Assembly (NCBI GenBank): GCA_016218725.1 | Contig: JACRDB010000168.1 | Location: 1-64,000 of the forward strand | Source of the DNA: Deltaproteobacteria bacterium | Lineage (GTDB): Bacteria; Myxococcota_A; Polyangia; Polyangiales; Ga0077539 | Length of the DNA: 64,000 nt | Direction: 5' to 3' | Shown: piece after piece, positions 1-9,312 of the stretch | Layout of the letters: every line of letters starts with the position of its first letter | Numbering within the stretch: position 1 is the first letter of the stretch | Notes under the pieces: model-generated | The model's input: the letters and a program-made list of their open reading frames with translations, nothing else | Told to the model about the DNA's origin: nothing | The model's database searches: none | Made by a program: the position numbers and the translations under genes

Positions 1-166
1 CCCGCCGGACGCCGGCGCACCCATGGACGCCGGGCCCAGGGTGGTCTACTCGGGCGACGGCTGTAAGTGCCGCGCCCAGCGGTACGACACCCGCGGCGGA
101 CACCTCGCCCTCGGCCTCGTGGCCCTCGGGCTCCTCCTCGCGAGGCGCCGTCGCCTCCGCCCCTGA
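1..166 (+). CDS. C-terminal fragment of a surface protein with MYXO-CTERM-like anchor
   Basis: Only the last 54 codons are inside the window; the reading frame is open to base 2. The visible part has a Pro/Asp/Ala/Gly-rich stretch, then a short Cys-x-Cys motif (GDGCKC), a hydrophobic segment of about 15 residues (LALGLVALGLLLA) and a terminal Arg cluster (RRRRLRP). This order of Cys motif, membrane helix and basic tail matches the MYXO-CTERM sorting signal known from myxobacterial secreted proteins, in which the Cys is thought to be processed after export. The function of the missing N-terminal part cannot be told. Confidence 0.7.
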   Translation, partial: PPDAGAPMDAGPRVVYSGDGCKCRAQRYDTRGGHLALGLVALGLLLARRRRLRP

Positions 167-197
167 GGGCGTAGCGGTCGGCGCGCCTCCCCCCTTC

Positions 198-1478
198 TCA
201 GAGCCCTGCGTCGTCGAGGAAGCGTCGCTCCTCGGCGGCGTAGTCCACCTCGACGTCGAGGCGGGCGAGCACCGAGTAGAAGCCGAACTGGAGCCGGTTC
301 ATGAAGAGCATCTCCGGCGGCATGGTGAAGAGCTCGTCGTCCGGGAGCCTCCGGGCCACGAGGGTCATGGCCTTGACGCCGTCCACCAGCTCCGCGGCCC
401 AGGGGCGACGGATGCGGTACGGCGACGCGAAGAGCGGCTCGAAGCAGCGCCGCACGAAGTCCAGCGCCAGGGGCTCCAGGGCGCCCGGGCGGGTGCGCAG
501 GAGCTCCCGCATGCTCGCGCGGAAGGCGTCCTCGTCGCGGGCGATGGCCGCGCGGTGGGCCCGGACGGCGCGGGCCTGGGCGTCCTCCGGGATCTCCTGC
601 ACGCAGCCGAAGTCCAGGAAGGTGATGTGCCCGTCCTCGTGGAAGAGGTAGTTGCCCGGGTGCGGGTCGGCGTTGAACATCCTGCCCACGAGGTTGCCCC
701 GGAAGACGAAGCGCCAGAGCGTGCGGGCCCACTTTTCCCGCAGCGCGGCGGGGGCCTGGCATGCCTCCTCGAAGGCGAGCCCCCGGGCGAAGTCCTGGGT
801 GAGCACCCGGGCGCTGGAGCGCTCGTCCACCACGCGCGGGATGCGCACCGTGGGGTCGCCCGCATGCACCGCGTGGAAGTGCCGCTGGCGCTTCGCCTCC
901 AGGTCGTAGTCGAGCTCCTCCCGGAAGCGGCCCTTGACCATGTCCAGGAGGGCCTTGGAGTTGAGCCTCCGCCCGCCCGCGATCCCCAGGAGCTGCTCGA
1001 CCATGGCGGCGTTGGCGAGGTCGCTCTCCAGCGCCGTCACGATGCCCGGGTGCTGGACCTTGACGGCCACCTCGCGCCCGTCATGGAGCTCGGCCCGGTG
1101 CACCTGGCCGATGGATGCGCTGGCCACCGGGGCCTCGTCCCACACCGCGAAGAGCGCCTCGCGGGGCCCCCCGAGCTCGCGCTCCAGGAGGGCCCGGACC
1201 TCCACCGCCGAGCTCGACGGCGCCGCGGCCCTCAGGCCCCGGAGCGCGACCTGGTAGGCCTCCCGGTGCTGCTCGGGCACCACGCCGTCCACGTAGGACG
1301 CCATCTGCCCCACCTTGGCGGCCACGCCCCGGAGCGTACCCAGCACCTCGGCGGCATGCCTCGCCGTGGGGAGCGCGTCCCCTCCGGCGATCATGCTGGC
1401 GCCCGTGCGGAGGCCCACGGTGGCCAGCCTCGCCAGCCGCCCGAGGCGTCCTTCGGGTACCTTCCGGTCGTCGCTCAT
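198..1478 (-). CDS. ABC1/AarF/UbiB-family atypical kinase
   Basis: 426 residues. The ABC1 family signature is complete: KVGQM near residue 55, the Ala-rich loop ASIGQVHRA with AVKVQHPG for nucleotide and Lys contacts, and the catalytic block NADPHPGNYLF followed by FLDFG. Family members are atypical protein-like kinases/ATPases needed for isoprenoid quinone synthesis or other lipid-linked functions; UbiB is the best known. No C-terminal membrane helices like those of E. coli UbiB are obvious, so quinone involvement is an inference. The start ATG overlaps the TGA of the upstream hydrolase (ATGA), so it is the last gene of a leftward operon dprA-topA-trmFO-hydrolase-kinase. Confidence 0.85.
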   Translation of the reverse strand: MSDDRKVPEGRLGRLARLATVGLRTGASMIAGGDALPTARHAAEVLGTLRGVAAKVGQMASYVDGVVPEQHREAYQVALRGLRAAAPSSSAVEVRALLERELGGPREALFAVWDEAPVASASIGQVHRAELHDGREVAVKVQHPGIVTALESDLANAAMVEQLLGIAGGRRLNSKALLDMVKGRFREELDYDLEAKRQRHFHAVHAGDPTVRIPRVVDERSSARVLTQDFARGLAFEEACQAPAALREKWARTLWRFVFRGNLVGRMFNADPHPGNYLFHEDGHITFLDFGCVQEIPEDAQARAVRAHRAAIARDEDAFRASMRELLRTRPGALEPLALDFVRRCFEPLFASPYRIRRPWAAELVDGVKAMTLVARRLPDDELFTMPPEMLFMNRLQFGFYSVLARLDVEVDYAAEERRFLDDAGL

Positions 1479-2311
1479 GAGCCCGCGGGAGTGTACCGCA
1501 TGCGCCGCGCGTGGCCTTCGAGCTCGTCGAGCATGCGCGCGCCGAAGAGCCCCCAGAGGTCGTTGTGGTGCCCGCCCTCCAGGGGGACAAGCCTCGCGTC
1601 GGCGAAGGCCCCGGCGAGCTGCCTCCCGAGCGCGAAGGGCACCACATCGTCTTGATCGCCATGGAGCACCAGCGCCGGGACGGGCACCCTGGGCGCTCTC
1701 GTGTAGCTGTCCAGCCGGTCCGAGAGGAGCCTCGTCGGCAGGAACGGGTAGTGAAAGCCCGCCACCGCCGGGAGGGACGTAAACGGCGAAACCAGCGCCA
1801 GGGCCCCGCAGCGGCCCTCCTCGGCCAGGGCCACGGCCACCCCGGTGCCGAGGGACTGCCCGAGGAGCATCGTGCCCGCGGGCGAGACCCCGCGCTCCCG
1901 CTGGAGGTGCGTGAGGAGCGCCCTCCCCGCGCCGAGGAGCGCGCCCTCGCTCGGGGCCTGAGCGCTCATGGGGCCATAGCCCGGGTACTCCGCCAGCACC
2001 ACCGAGAGGCCCCGCTCCCGCAGCGCGCGGCCCAGCGGCACCACGTCCGCGAGCTGCTCGCCGTTCCCGTGGAAGTGCACCACCGTCGGCGCCCCCGACG
2101 GGCCCGCGAGGTGCAGGGCCACCACCTCCCCCGAAGGCGTCGCGACCCTCAGGGTCTCCAGGTCCGGCGCCGTGGGCAGGCCCCTGGACGCTCCCGCGGG
2201 GAACAGGATCCGTCGTTGGAGCGCCAGCAACCCCAGCACCAGCACAAGGTAAGCACCCGCCAGGGCCAGCGCCACGGTGAGGGCTCCCCGCCGCAGGGCT
2301 CCCGGCGTCAC
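1475..2311 (-). CDS. Membrane-anchored alpha/beta hydrolase
   Basis: 278 residues. An N-terminal membrane helix (about residues 10-31) is followed by an alpha/beta hydrolase fold of the BEM46/ABHD type. The oxyanion-hole region is HFHGNGE, the nucleophile elbow is GQSLG, the acid is probably in LHGDQDDVVPF and the catalytic His in EGGHHNDLW. The hydrolase domain should face the periplasm if the helix is an uncleaved signal anchor. The substrate is unknown. The start is GTG at 2311, which forms a GTGA overlap with the trmFO stop and has a GAGGGG ribosome site just before it. Its own stop forms an ATGA overlap with the ABC1 kinase, so translation of these genes is probably coupled. Confidence 0.85.
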   Translation of the reverse strand: MTPGALRRGALTVALALAGAYLVLVLGLLALQRRILFPAGASRGLPTAPDLETLRVATPSGEVVALHLAGPSGAPTVVHFHGNGEQLADVVPLGRALRERGLSVVLAEYPGYGPMSAQAPSEGALLGAGRALLTHLQRERGVSPAGTMLLGQSLGTGVAVALAEEGRCGALALVSPFTSLPAVAGFHYPFLPTRLLSDRLDSYTRAPRVPVPALVLHGDQDDVVPFALGRQLAGAFADARLVPLEGGHHNDLWGLFGARMLDELEGHARRMRYTPAGS

Positions 2312-3720
2312 GCCCCCTCGCCGCAGGCGCTCCGGGGACCGTCCCCGGGGCCCTCTGGAGGCCCCTCCAGCGCAGGGAGGGCCGGGGGATGGAAACCCTC
2401 CAGGGCGCCCGGGAGCCATGCCTCCAGGGCCTCCAGGGCCCGGGCGGCGAGCTTCTCGTAGCGCTCGCTCTTCGGCGCCTTGCGGGGGGAGCTCACCTCC
2501 AGGGGAGGCACCAGCGCCCAGGTGACGTTCGAGGGCTGAAAATTCTCTACAGGTGTGGAAAGGTGGGACAGGAGCCCACCAAAGGCCGTGACCCTCGGGG
2601 GTGGCGCGGCGGGTGTTCCCTGGAGCCTCCGGTGGACGAAGAGGGCGCACAGGAGCCCGCAGGCTGCGCTCTCGACGTAGCCCTCGACGCCGGTGAGCTG
2701 CCCGGCGAGGAAGACCCCCGGGAGGCCCTTGAGCTCGAGCTCCGGCGAGAGGCGCTCCGGGGCGCGGACGAAGGTGTTGCGGTGCACGCTGCCGTAGCGA
2801 AGGAACTCGGCCTCGGCGAGGCCCGGCAGGGCTCGGAGCACCCTCGCCTGGGCGGGCCACGTCATGCGGGTCTGGAAGCCCACGAGGTTGTAGGCGCTGC
2901 GCGCGTGGTCCTCCGGGCGGAGCTGCACGGCGGCGTAGGGCCAGCGGCCCGTGCGGGGGTCCGTGAGGCCCACGGGCTTCATCGGGCCGTAGCGCAGGGT
3001 GTCCAGGCCCCGGGAGGCCATCACCTCGATGGGCAGGCAGCCCTCGAAGTAGCGAGCCTCTTCGAAGGCCCTGGGCGGGACCTTCTCCGCGGCGAGGAGC
3101 GCGGCCACGAAGGCCTCGTAGCCCGGGCGGTCCAGGGGGATGTTCCCGTAGGCGTCGTCGTCGCCCTTGTCGTAGCGCGAGGCGCGGAACACCACGCCCC
3201 AGTCCACGGAGTCCGCGGCGACGATGGGCGAGATGGCGTCGTAGTACGCGAGCTGGTCCTCGCCCACGGCGAGCGCCAGGTCCCGGGCCAGGGCGTCGCC
3301 GGTGAGGGGGCCCGTGGCGAGCACCACCGGGCGCTCGGGCGGGATGCATGTCACCTCCAGGGCCTCGCGGTGGATGAGCGGGTGGGCGTCCACGGCGAGG
3401 GTGATGGCTCGCGAGAAGCGCTCGCGGTCCACGGCCAGGGCGCCCCCGGCGGGCACCCGCGTCCGGTCCGCCGCGGCCAGGACCAGCGAGCCCGCCCGGC
3501 GCAGCTCCTCCTTGAGGAGCCCGACGGCGTTGGAGAGCGCCGCGCCCCGCAGGGAGTTGGAGCACACGAGCTCCGCGAGCTGGTCGCTGGTCTGGGCGGG
3601 GGTCCTGCGCAGGGGCTTCTGCTCCAGGAGTGTGACGGGGACGCCCCGACCGGCGAGCTGCCAGGCGACCTCGCAGCCCGCGAGGCCCGCGCCCACCACG
3701 GTCACGCCGGGAGCGCTCAC
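2308..3720 (-). CDS. trmFO: tRNA (uracil-54-C5)-methyltransferase, folate- and FAD-dependent
   Basis: 470 residues. It makes m5U54 (ribothymidine) in the T-loop of tRNA using methylene-tetrahydrofolate and FADH2. The N-terminal dinucleotide motif GAGLAG (10-15) binds FAD. The family motif ELVCSNSLRG puts Cys53 at the position of the conserved flavin-interacting Cys of B. subtilis TrmFO, and Cys228 (FEGCLPIE) matches the second conserved Cys. The length is slightly above the usual 435-450 because of an extended C-terminus. It sits 13 bp after topA, as in the smf-topA-gid order of B. subtilis, and overlaps the next gene by GTGA. Confidence 0.95.
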   Translation of the reverse strand: MSAPGVTVVGAGLAGCEVAWQLAGRGVPVTLLEQKPLRRTPAQTSDQLAELVCSNSLRGAALSNAVGLLKEELRRAGSLVLAAADRTRVPAGGALAVDRERFSRAITLAVDAHPLIHREALEVTCIPPERPVVLATGPLTGDALARDLALAVGEDQLAYYDAISPIVAADSVDWGVVFRASRYDKGDDDAYGNIPLDRPGYEAFVAALLAAEKVPPRAFEEARYFEGCLPIEVMASRGLDTLRYGPMKPVGLTDPRTGRWPYAAVQLRPEDHARSAYNLVGFQTRMTWPAQARVLRALPGLAEAEFLRYGSVHRNTFVRAPERLSPELELKGLPGVFLAGQLTGVEGYVESAACGLLCALFVHRRLQGTPAAPPPRVTAFGGLLSHLSTPVENFQPSNVTWALVPPLEVSSPRKAPKSERYEKLAARALEALEAWLPGALEGFHPPALPALEGPPEGPGDGPRSACGEGA

Positions 3721-3733
3721 GGGAGGGCCCGGC

Positions 3734-6148
3734 TCAGTCCGCCGACGCTTCGAGGCCCGGGGCCTCGGGGTCCGGCTCGCTCTCGACCTCGCGCTGGTAG
3801 TCGCAGCGGTCCTTGACGCACTTGAGCACGGGCCGGGTCTTGCCCCCGGCGCGCACCAGGAACGTGGACCCGCAGGTGGGGCAGGGCTCCTTCACCGGGG
3901 CCTGGTACACCTTGAAGTCACACTTCACGGTCTCCACGTTGTAGTTGGCGCAGCCCCAGAAGGGCCTGCGGCCCTTGGCGGTGCCGATCTTCACCACGTC
4001 CCCGCCGCACTTGGGGCAGGTGATCCCCGTGGGCATCGGGGCCGTGTAGTCGCAGTCCGGGTCCTTGCGCTTCCACCCGGAGCAGCTCAGGAAGGTCTCG
4101 TCGCTCCCGCGGCGGGCCTTGATGAGCAGCGCGCGGCCGCACTTGGGGCACTTGCGGCCCTCGTACACCAGCGTGGGCCTGGGCGGCGACTCGTCCACGA
4201 TGTTCTTGCAGGTCGGGTACGCCGTGCAGGCGTAGTAGTCGTTGTTGGGGCCCCAGCGGCGCTGCATGGGCGAGCCGCACTTGTCGCACACCCGGTCCGA
4301 GGGCTCCGGCCGGGGCCAGGCCTCGCCAGGGTCCTTGCCCTTCATCTCCTTGTCCACCAGGCGCTTGAAGGGCTTGTAGATCCGGTCCACGAGCTTCACC
4401 CAGTCGGCCCTGGACTCCTCGACCTTGTCGAGCTCCTCCTCGATGCGGGCGGTGAACTCGTAGTCCACCACGTCCGGGAAGCTCGCCCGCAGGCCGTGGG
4501 TCTTGGCCGTGCCGAGCTTGGTCGGCACGAGCTGCCGGTCGCGCTTCTCCACGTAGTCACGGCTCAGCACCTTGGTGACGATCTCCGCGTAGGTGCTCGG
4601 CCGCCCGATCCCCAGGTCCTCCAGGGCCTTGACCAGCGTGCCTTCGTTGTACCGCGCCGCGGGCTGCGTGAACTTCTGCTCGCAGGTGACCCCGGGCGGG
4701 TCCGTGACCGAGAGCGCCTCGCCCACGGAGAGCTCCGGGAGGGTCCTCGGGGCCTCGTCCTCGGCGCCGCGGCCCTCCTCGCGGACGGCCTCCTCGCCGG
4801 CCACCTCGACCTCCGCGGTGACGCCCTGGGCCTCCAGCCACCCGGGGGCCTTGAGCACGTTCCCGCTGGCCCGCAGGACGTACCGCTGGCGCCCCCGGGC
4901 CTCCACCGTGGCCGTGGTCTGGTCGTACACCGCGTCGGCCATCTGGCACGCCAGGAAGCGCTCCCAGATGAGCTTGTAGACCTTGAACTCGTCGGGCTTC
5001 AGGTGCTTCTTGATGTCCTCCGGGCAATGGTCCAGGGACGTCGGCCGGATGGCCTCGTGGGCGTCCTGGGCGCTCGCCCTGGTCTTGAAGGCGTTGGGCC
5101 GGTCCGGCACGCTGGCCTTGCCGAAGCGCTTGGAAATGTAGGCCCGCGCGGCCTCCACGGCGTCCGCCGAGAGCCGGGTGGAGTCCGTGCGCATGTACGT
5201 GATGAGCCCGACGGGGCCCTCGGCGCCTACGTCAATGCCCTCGTACAGGCGCTGGGCGACCTGCATGGTGCGCGACGCGCTGAAGCCCAGCCGCCCGGAC
5301 GCGTCCCGCTGGAGGCTGGAGGTGATGTACGGCGGCGGCGCGCGGCGGCGGCGCTCCTTCTTCTCCACGGCGGCGACCTTGTAGGCCGCGGCGCGGAGGT
5401 CGTCCCGGGCGGACTCCGCGTCGCCCTGGGCGCCGAGGACGCGCTCCGTGGGGCGCGGGGCGCGGTCCCGGGTGGGGGTCACCACCTTGACCCCGTCGAT
5501 TTCCACCAGGGCCGCGGTGAAGGCCGGTCGGCGCCCGCCGAGGAGCGTGGCCGCGACGGGCCAGTACTCCTGCTGCACGAAGCCCTTGATGTCGTCCTCG
5601 CGGTCCACGATGAGCCTCAGGGCCGCGGACTGCACCCGCCCCGCCGAGAGGTAGTGGCCATTCACCCTGCGGCACAGGCGCTTCCAGAGCACGGGCGAGA
5701 GCTCGTACCCGATGAGCCGGTCCAGGATCCTGCGGGCCTGCTGGGCCTGGAAGCGCGCCTCGTCCACGGTCCGCGGGGCCGCGAGGCCCGCCTGGACGCC
5801 CTTCTTGGTGATCTCGTGGAACTCCACGCGCTGCATGGGCTTCTTCAGGCTCCGGAGCTCGTGGGCGATGTGCCACGCGATGGCCTCGCCCTCGCGGTCG
5901 GGGTCCGGGGCCAGGTAGATGGTCTCGGCCTCCTTGGCGGCCTTGCGCAGCTCCGTGACCACGGTCTTGTGGTCCTCCAGGACCTCGTAGTGGGGGGCGT
6001 AGTCATGGGCGGTGTCCACCTGGAGCCCGCTCCGGGGCAGGTCCCGGATGTGACCCTTGCTGGCGAGCACCTGGTACCCCGACCCGAGGTACTTCTGGAT
6101 AGTCTTGGCCTTGGCGGGAGACTCCACGATGATGAGCGACCTGGACAT
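3734..6148 (-). CDS. topA: DNA topoisomerase I (type IA)
   Basis: 804 residues from the chosen start. It relaxes negative supercoils by single-strand passage. A TOPRIM domain begins at LIIVESPAKAKTI with acidic DPDREGEA near residue 82. The active-site Tyr is Y318 in GLITYMRTDS, at almost the same position as in E. coli (Y319). The C-terminus carries four Cys4 zinc ribbons (CDKCG, CPKCG, CPKCG, CPTCG). A longer frame to 6184 exists, but ATG 6148 has GGAGG about 8 nt upstream and begins right at the conserved MSRSLIIVES, so I use it. It is preceded by dprA (58 bp) and followed by trmFO (13 bp). Confidence 0.97.
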   Translation of the reverse strand: MSRSLIIVESPAKAKTIQKYLGSGYQVLASKGHIRDLPRSGLQVDTAHDYAPHYEVLEDHKTVVTELRKAAKEAETIYLAPDPDREGEAIAWHIAHELRSLKKPMQRVEFHEITKKGVQAGLAAPRTVDEARFQAQQARRILDRLIGYELSPVLWKRLCRRVNGHYLSAGRVQSAALRLIVDREDDIKGFVQQEYWPVAATLLGGRRPAFTAALVEIDGVKVVTPTRDRAPRPTERVLGAQGDAESARDDLRAAAYKVAAVEKKERRRRAPPPYITSSLQRDASGRLGFSASRTMQVAQRLYEGIDVGAEGPVGLITYMRTDSTRLSADAVEAARAYISKRFGKASVPDRPNAFKTRASAQDAHEAIRPTSLDHCPEDIKKHLKPDEFKVYKLIWERFLACQMADAVYDQTTATVEARGRQRYVLRASGNVLKAPGWLEAQGVTAEVEVAGEEAVREEGRGAEDEAPRTLPELSVGEALSVTDPPGVTCEQKFTQPAARYNEGTLVKALEDLGIGRPSTYAEIVTKVLSRDYVEKRDRQLVPTKLGTAKTHGLRASFPDVVDYEFTARIEEELDKVEESRADWVKLVDRIYKPFKRLVDKEMKGKDPGEAWPRPEPSDRVCDKCGSPMQRRWGPNNDYYACTAYPTCKNIVDESPPRPTLVYEGRKCPKCGRALLIKARRGSDETFLSCSGWKRKDPDCDYTAPMPTGITCPKCGGDVVKIGTAKGRRPFWGCANYNVETVKCDFKVYQAPVKEPCPTCGSTFLVRAGGKTRPVLKCVKDRCDYQREVESEPDPEAPGLEASAD

Positions 6149-6206
6149 GAACACCGCCTCCAGAGGAAGGGGAGCGTGTAACACCCCGGCGGGGTGAGCG
6201 GCACCC

Positions 6207-7136
6207 TCAGGGACGCGCGAATGTGCATCCCCCTCGGTCCTCGCACAAGCCCGCCAGGGTCAAGGTGAGGAGCGAGCGCTGGAGCCTCGGCGTCGCAAAC
6301 CCGCACAGGCGCGAGAGTTCGTCGAGGTGCAGGGGTTCGCGACGAAGGGTGTCGAGGACCAGCCTGGCGTCCGGGTCCAGGGCGTCCTCCGGGGGGGCGG
6401 CGTGCGCATGCGCGAGGGAGGGCGCGCGCGTACGCGCGGCGGGAGGGCGCTCGCGGAGGGGCTCCCTTGGGAGGAAGAGCGCGCCGTCCCGCCGGGCGAG
6501 GGCGGCGCGCACGTCCTCGGCGCCGGTGCACACGCCCGCTCCTGCGCGCAGGAGCCGCAGGCACCCGAGGCCCCGGCGGTCCGAGGCGCCGTAGGGCACG
6601 GCCAGCACGCGACGCCCGAGGCGCAGGGCCAGCTCCGCGGTCATGAGGGCGCCGGAGCTCACCGGCGCCTGGACCACCACCAGCACGTCCGCCAGGGCGG
6701 CCACCAGGGCGTTCCTCCGGGGGAAGGTCCAGCGCGACGGCGGCGTGTCCGGGTGCAGGGCGCTCACCAGGGCGCCGCCGAGCCCCAGGAGGCGCCCGTA
6801 GAGCTCCTCGTGGCGGGCGGGGTACCAGTGGGCCAGGCCGCAGGGCAGGGCCACCACGGAGCGACCGCGGGCATCGACGGCTCCGAGGTGGGCGCTGGCG
6901 TCGATCCCCAGGGCGCCGCCGGAGAGCACCGTCAGGCCGGCCTCGGCCAGGGCGGCGGCGAGCGCGTAGGCGGTGCCCTCGCCGCGGGCGTCGGCGTCGC
7001 GGGTGCCGACCAGGGCCACCAGCGGCGGGCAGAGGGCCCCGGGGTCACCGTCCACCCAGAGGGTGGGGAAGCGCCCGGAGGGGAGCCGGTCGGCGACCGG
7101 GAGGCTGGCGCTGTCGAGCGCGAGGGGGTTCTTCAT
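6207..7136 (-). CDS. dprA: DNA processing protein DprA/Smf
   Basis: 309 residues. DprA protects incoming single-stranded DNA and loads RecA during natural transformation. The Rossmann-like core shows VALVGTRD, LSGGALGID (72-79), the A-H pair after it, and FPRRN (138-142). A C-terminal winged-helix-like segment (VLDTLRREPLHLDELSRL) is present. The protein is shorter than many homologues (about 360-380) because the N-terminal helical/SAM-like part is largely missing. The start ATG 7136 has no clear ribosome site. It heads the dprA-topA-trmFO cluster, divergent from the CpoB-like lipoprotein gene with 78 bp between them. Confidence 0.92.
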   Translation of the reverse strand: MKNPLALDSASLPVADRLPSGRFPTLWVDGDPGALCPPLVALVGTRDADARGEGTAYALAAALAEAGLTVLSGGALGIDASAHLGAVDARGRSVVALPCGLAHWYPARHEELYGRLLGLGGALVSALHPDTPPSRWTFPRRNALVAALADVLVVVQAPVSSGALMTAELALRLGRRVLAVPYGASDRRGLGCLRLLRAGAGVCTGAEDVRAALARRDGALFLPREPLRERPPAARTRAPSLAHAHAAPPEDALDPDARLVLDTLRREPLHLDELSRLCGFATPRLQRSLLTLTLAGLCEDRGGCTFARP

Positions 7137-7178
7137 GGGCAGGTTGTCGCGCGGGGCCCCTCGGAGGTTGCGCGCGGC

Positions 7179-7208
7179 TTGCGACGGGCGACCGCGGTGC
7201 TCTACGCT
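7179..7208 (+). promoter_or_regulatory. Predicted promoter, leaderless start of the CpoB-like gene
   Basis: TTGCGA (7179-7184), an 18-nt spacer and TACGCT (7203-7208). The -10 box ends only 6 nt before the GTG at 7215 and there is no ribosome site, so transcription probably starts at or next to the start codon. Confidence 0.5.
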
Positions 7209-7214
7209 GGGCGC

Positions 7215-8120
7215 GTGCGGACCTTGTTGTGCGCCGTGGTGCTCCTCGGGGGCTGCGTGACCCCTGCCACAATGGGCTCCCTGGAGGCCGAGGTGCGGCG
7301 CTTGAGGGCCGAGCAGGAGCGCCACGCCCAGCAGTTGGAGATGCTCTCGAACCGCCTGGTGCTCACCGAGGACGCCACCCGCCAGGCGCGCACGGCCATG
7401 GAGGACGCGGGCCGCCGGGGCGTGATCCGCCTCGGGGCCCCGGAGGCGGGCCCGGAGCCCATCCGGGTGGACGCCACCACCCGCGGCCAAGAAGAAGACC
7501 CCGCCGCGCCGGAGGACGCCGGCGCTCCGAGGCCCCGGATCACGGGCACCGAGCGCGTGCCCGAGCGGGCGCCCTTCGTGGTGCATGACAACGAGCGGTT
7601 GCCGGTGGTGCCGCTGCCGCCCGCGCCCGGGGCCGGGGGACCGTCGGCGCCTGCGCCCGCGCAGACGCCGGCCCCGGCGCCTCCTGCGAGGCCGCTGCGG
7701 GGTCCCCGGTCGGAGCTCCAGCCCGAGGCGCCCTCTGGGACGCTGGACCCGCGGGCGCTGCCGGCCTACGAGGGCGCGCTGGCGCTGGTGCGGGAGGGGC
7801 GCTGCGAGGACGCCCTTGGCGCTTTTTCGGCCTTTCTGGTACGTTATCCTGACCATCCACACGCGGACAATGCCATGTACTGGCGCGGCGAGTGCTTCCT
7901 TCAACGCGGTGAGACCCAGCGGGCGATCGCAGAGTTTGAGGGCTTGCTCGCGCGCTTCCCGGCGGGGAACAAGGTCCCCGACGCGCTGTACAAGCTGGCG
8001 CTGAGCCGGCGCCGCCAGGGGGACTCCGCGGGGGCCGACGAGGCCGCCCGGAGGCTCCTGGAGGAGCACCCGGACTCCGAGCCTGCGCGCAGGATGCGAA
8101 CGGAAAGGCAAGGACCATGA
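7215..8120 (+). CDS. CpoB/YbgF-like TPR lipoprotein
   Basis: 301 residues starting at GTG. A short signal peptide ends in the lipobox LLGGC. Next come a heptad coiled coil (SLEAEVRRLRAEQ, about 20-55), a long Pro/Ala-rich linker (about 120-175) and C-terminal tetratricopeptide repeats (AMYWRGECFLQRGETQRAIA, then ALYKLALSRRRQGD). This order of coiled coil plus TPR is that of CpoB/YbgF, the periplasmic partner of the Tol-Pal system and of peptidoglycan synthesis. The predicted lipid anchor and long linker differ from E. coli CpoB, and no tol or pal gene lies in the window, so a link to Tol is inferred. Its stop overlaps the LysM gene start (ATGA). Confidence 0.8.
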   Translation: MRTLLCAVVLLGGCVTPATMGSLEAEVRRLRAEQERHAQQLEMLSNRLVLTEDATRQARTAMEDAGRRGVIRLGAPEAGPEPIRVDATTRGQEEDPAAPEDAGAPRPRITGTERVPERAPFVVHDNERLPVVPLPPAPGAGGPSAPAPAQTPAPAPPARPLRGPRSELQPEAPSGTLDPRALPAYEGALALVREGRCEDALGAFSAFLVRYPDHPHADNAMYWRGECFLQRGETQRAIAEFEGLLARFPAGNKVPDALYKLALSRRRQGDSAGADEAARRLLEEHPDSEPARRMRTERQGP

Positions 8121-9289
8121 AGGGCTTCTGGCGACTCTCCTGGGTGGCGTTCGCGCTGGTCTTGCCCGCGCAGGCCGCGGCGCAGGTGACGGTACCGGAG
8201 GAGACTCCCGTCGATGTCAACCGGACGGCGCTGCGCAACCGGCAGACGGTGGTGCTCGGCGGGCGCGGGTCCGTGGACCGCGCGGGGGTCATTCCCGAGT
8301 TCCATGTAGTGGCGACCGGGGACACGCTCTGGGACATCACCGGGTACTATTTCGGCAACCCCTGGCGCTGGCCGCAGGTGTGGGCGCGCAACCCGCAGGT
8401 GACCAACCCCCACTGGATCTTCCCGGGGGACCAGGTGCGGCTGCTCCTGCCGGGCGAGGTCGGGATCCACACGCCGGCCCGGGCGGCCCGCGGCGGGGAC
8501 CGGCTCTCGCTGCCGCCGGCGCGGTACCCCCGGGGGACCGTGTTCCTTCGGGAGGAGGCCTGGGCCACGCCGGAGGACATCTCCGCGGCGGGCGCCATCG
8601 TGGGCTCTCCCGAGGACAACATGCTGCTCTCCGAGGGCGACCAGGTGTACATCGAGTTCCGTCGGCGCGCGCCCAACGTGGGGGAGAGCTACTCGATCTT
8701 CCAGGAGGGCGCCGCGGCGCGGGCGTCGGACCGGGACAGCGGGCGCATCGTTCGGATCCTGGGGACGCTGCTGGTGGACGCCTGGGACAACCAGCGGCAC
8801 GTGGCCACGGCGCGGATCATCGAGTCCATTGACCCCATCGAGCGGGGCGAGCGGGTGGCCTTCCTCCAGCGGCAGTTCCAGCCCGTGCCCCCAAGGACCA
8901 ACGAGCGGGACCTCCTGGGGCACATCGTGGCGACGCCCACGCCCCGGACGCTCTCGGGCTCGCAGTACGTGGTGATCATCGACCGGGGCCAGGAGGACGG
9001 GCTCCTCCTGGGGAACCGGTTCTTCCTGACGCGCCGCGGGGACCCGTGGATCGAGCAGGGCCGGGGCGCCGGCGGCGACGCCACCCGTATTGGCATCGAC
9101 CGCGACGGGGACGGCATCGTGGACACGCCCGTGAACGCCGGCCAGCGCGGCCCCGACGGGCTCCCGGCGGAGGTCTGGGGCGAGCTCATCGTAGTGGCCC
9201 TGCACCCCAGGACCTGCGTGGCGCTGGTGAATGTGTCCTCGGGCGAGATCGAGCTGGGCGACGCCGTGGTGCTCCGGCGCGGTTACTGA
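8117..9289 (+). CDS. Secreted LysM-domain protein
   Basis: 390 residues. The signal peptide (to about AQAAAQ, residue 24) is clear. A LysM peptidoglycan-binding domain follows: HVVATGDTLWDITGYYFGN, then WPQVWARNP and WIFPGDQVRLL. The remaining 270 residues form a conserved-looking beta-rich domain with repeated short motifs such as VGESYSIFQEG and GLLLGNRFFL, but I do not recognise it. No catalytic motif is seen, so it is probably a structural or regulatory cell-wall protein. Translation is coupled to the CpoB-like lipoprotein by a 4-bp overlap, which suggests joint work on the cell wall. Confidence 0.85.
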   Translation: MKGFWRLSWVAFALVLPAQAAAQVTVPEETPVDVNRTALRNRQTVVLGGRGSVDRAGVIPEFHVVATGDTLWDITGYYFGNPWRWPQVWARNPQVTNPHWIFPGDQVRLLLPGEVGIHTPARAARGGDRLSLPPARYPRGTVFLREEAWATPEDISAAGAIVGSPEDNMLLSEGDQVYIEFRRRAPNVGESYSIFQEGAAARASDRDSGRIVRILGTLLVDAWDNQRHVATARIIESIDPIERGERVAFLQRQFQPVPPRTNERDLLGHIVATPTPRTLSGSQYVVIIDRGQEDGLLLGNRFFLTRRGDPWIEQGRGAGGDATRIGIDRDGDGIVDTPVNAGQRGPDGLPAEVWGELIVVALHPRTCVALVNVSSGEIELGDAVVLRRGY

Positions 9290-9312
9290 CCCCCCGCGGC
9301 ACCAGCGGGGCC

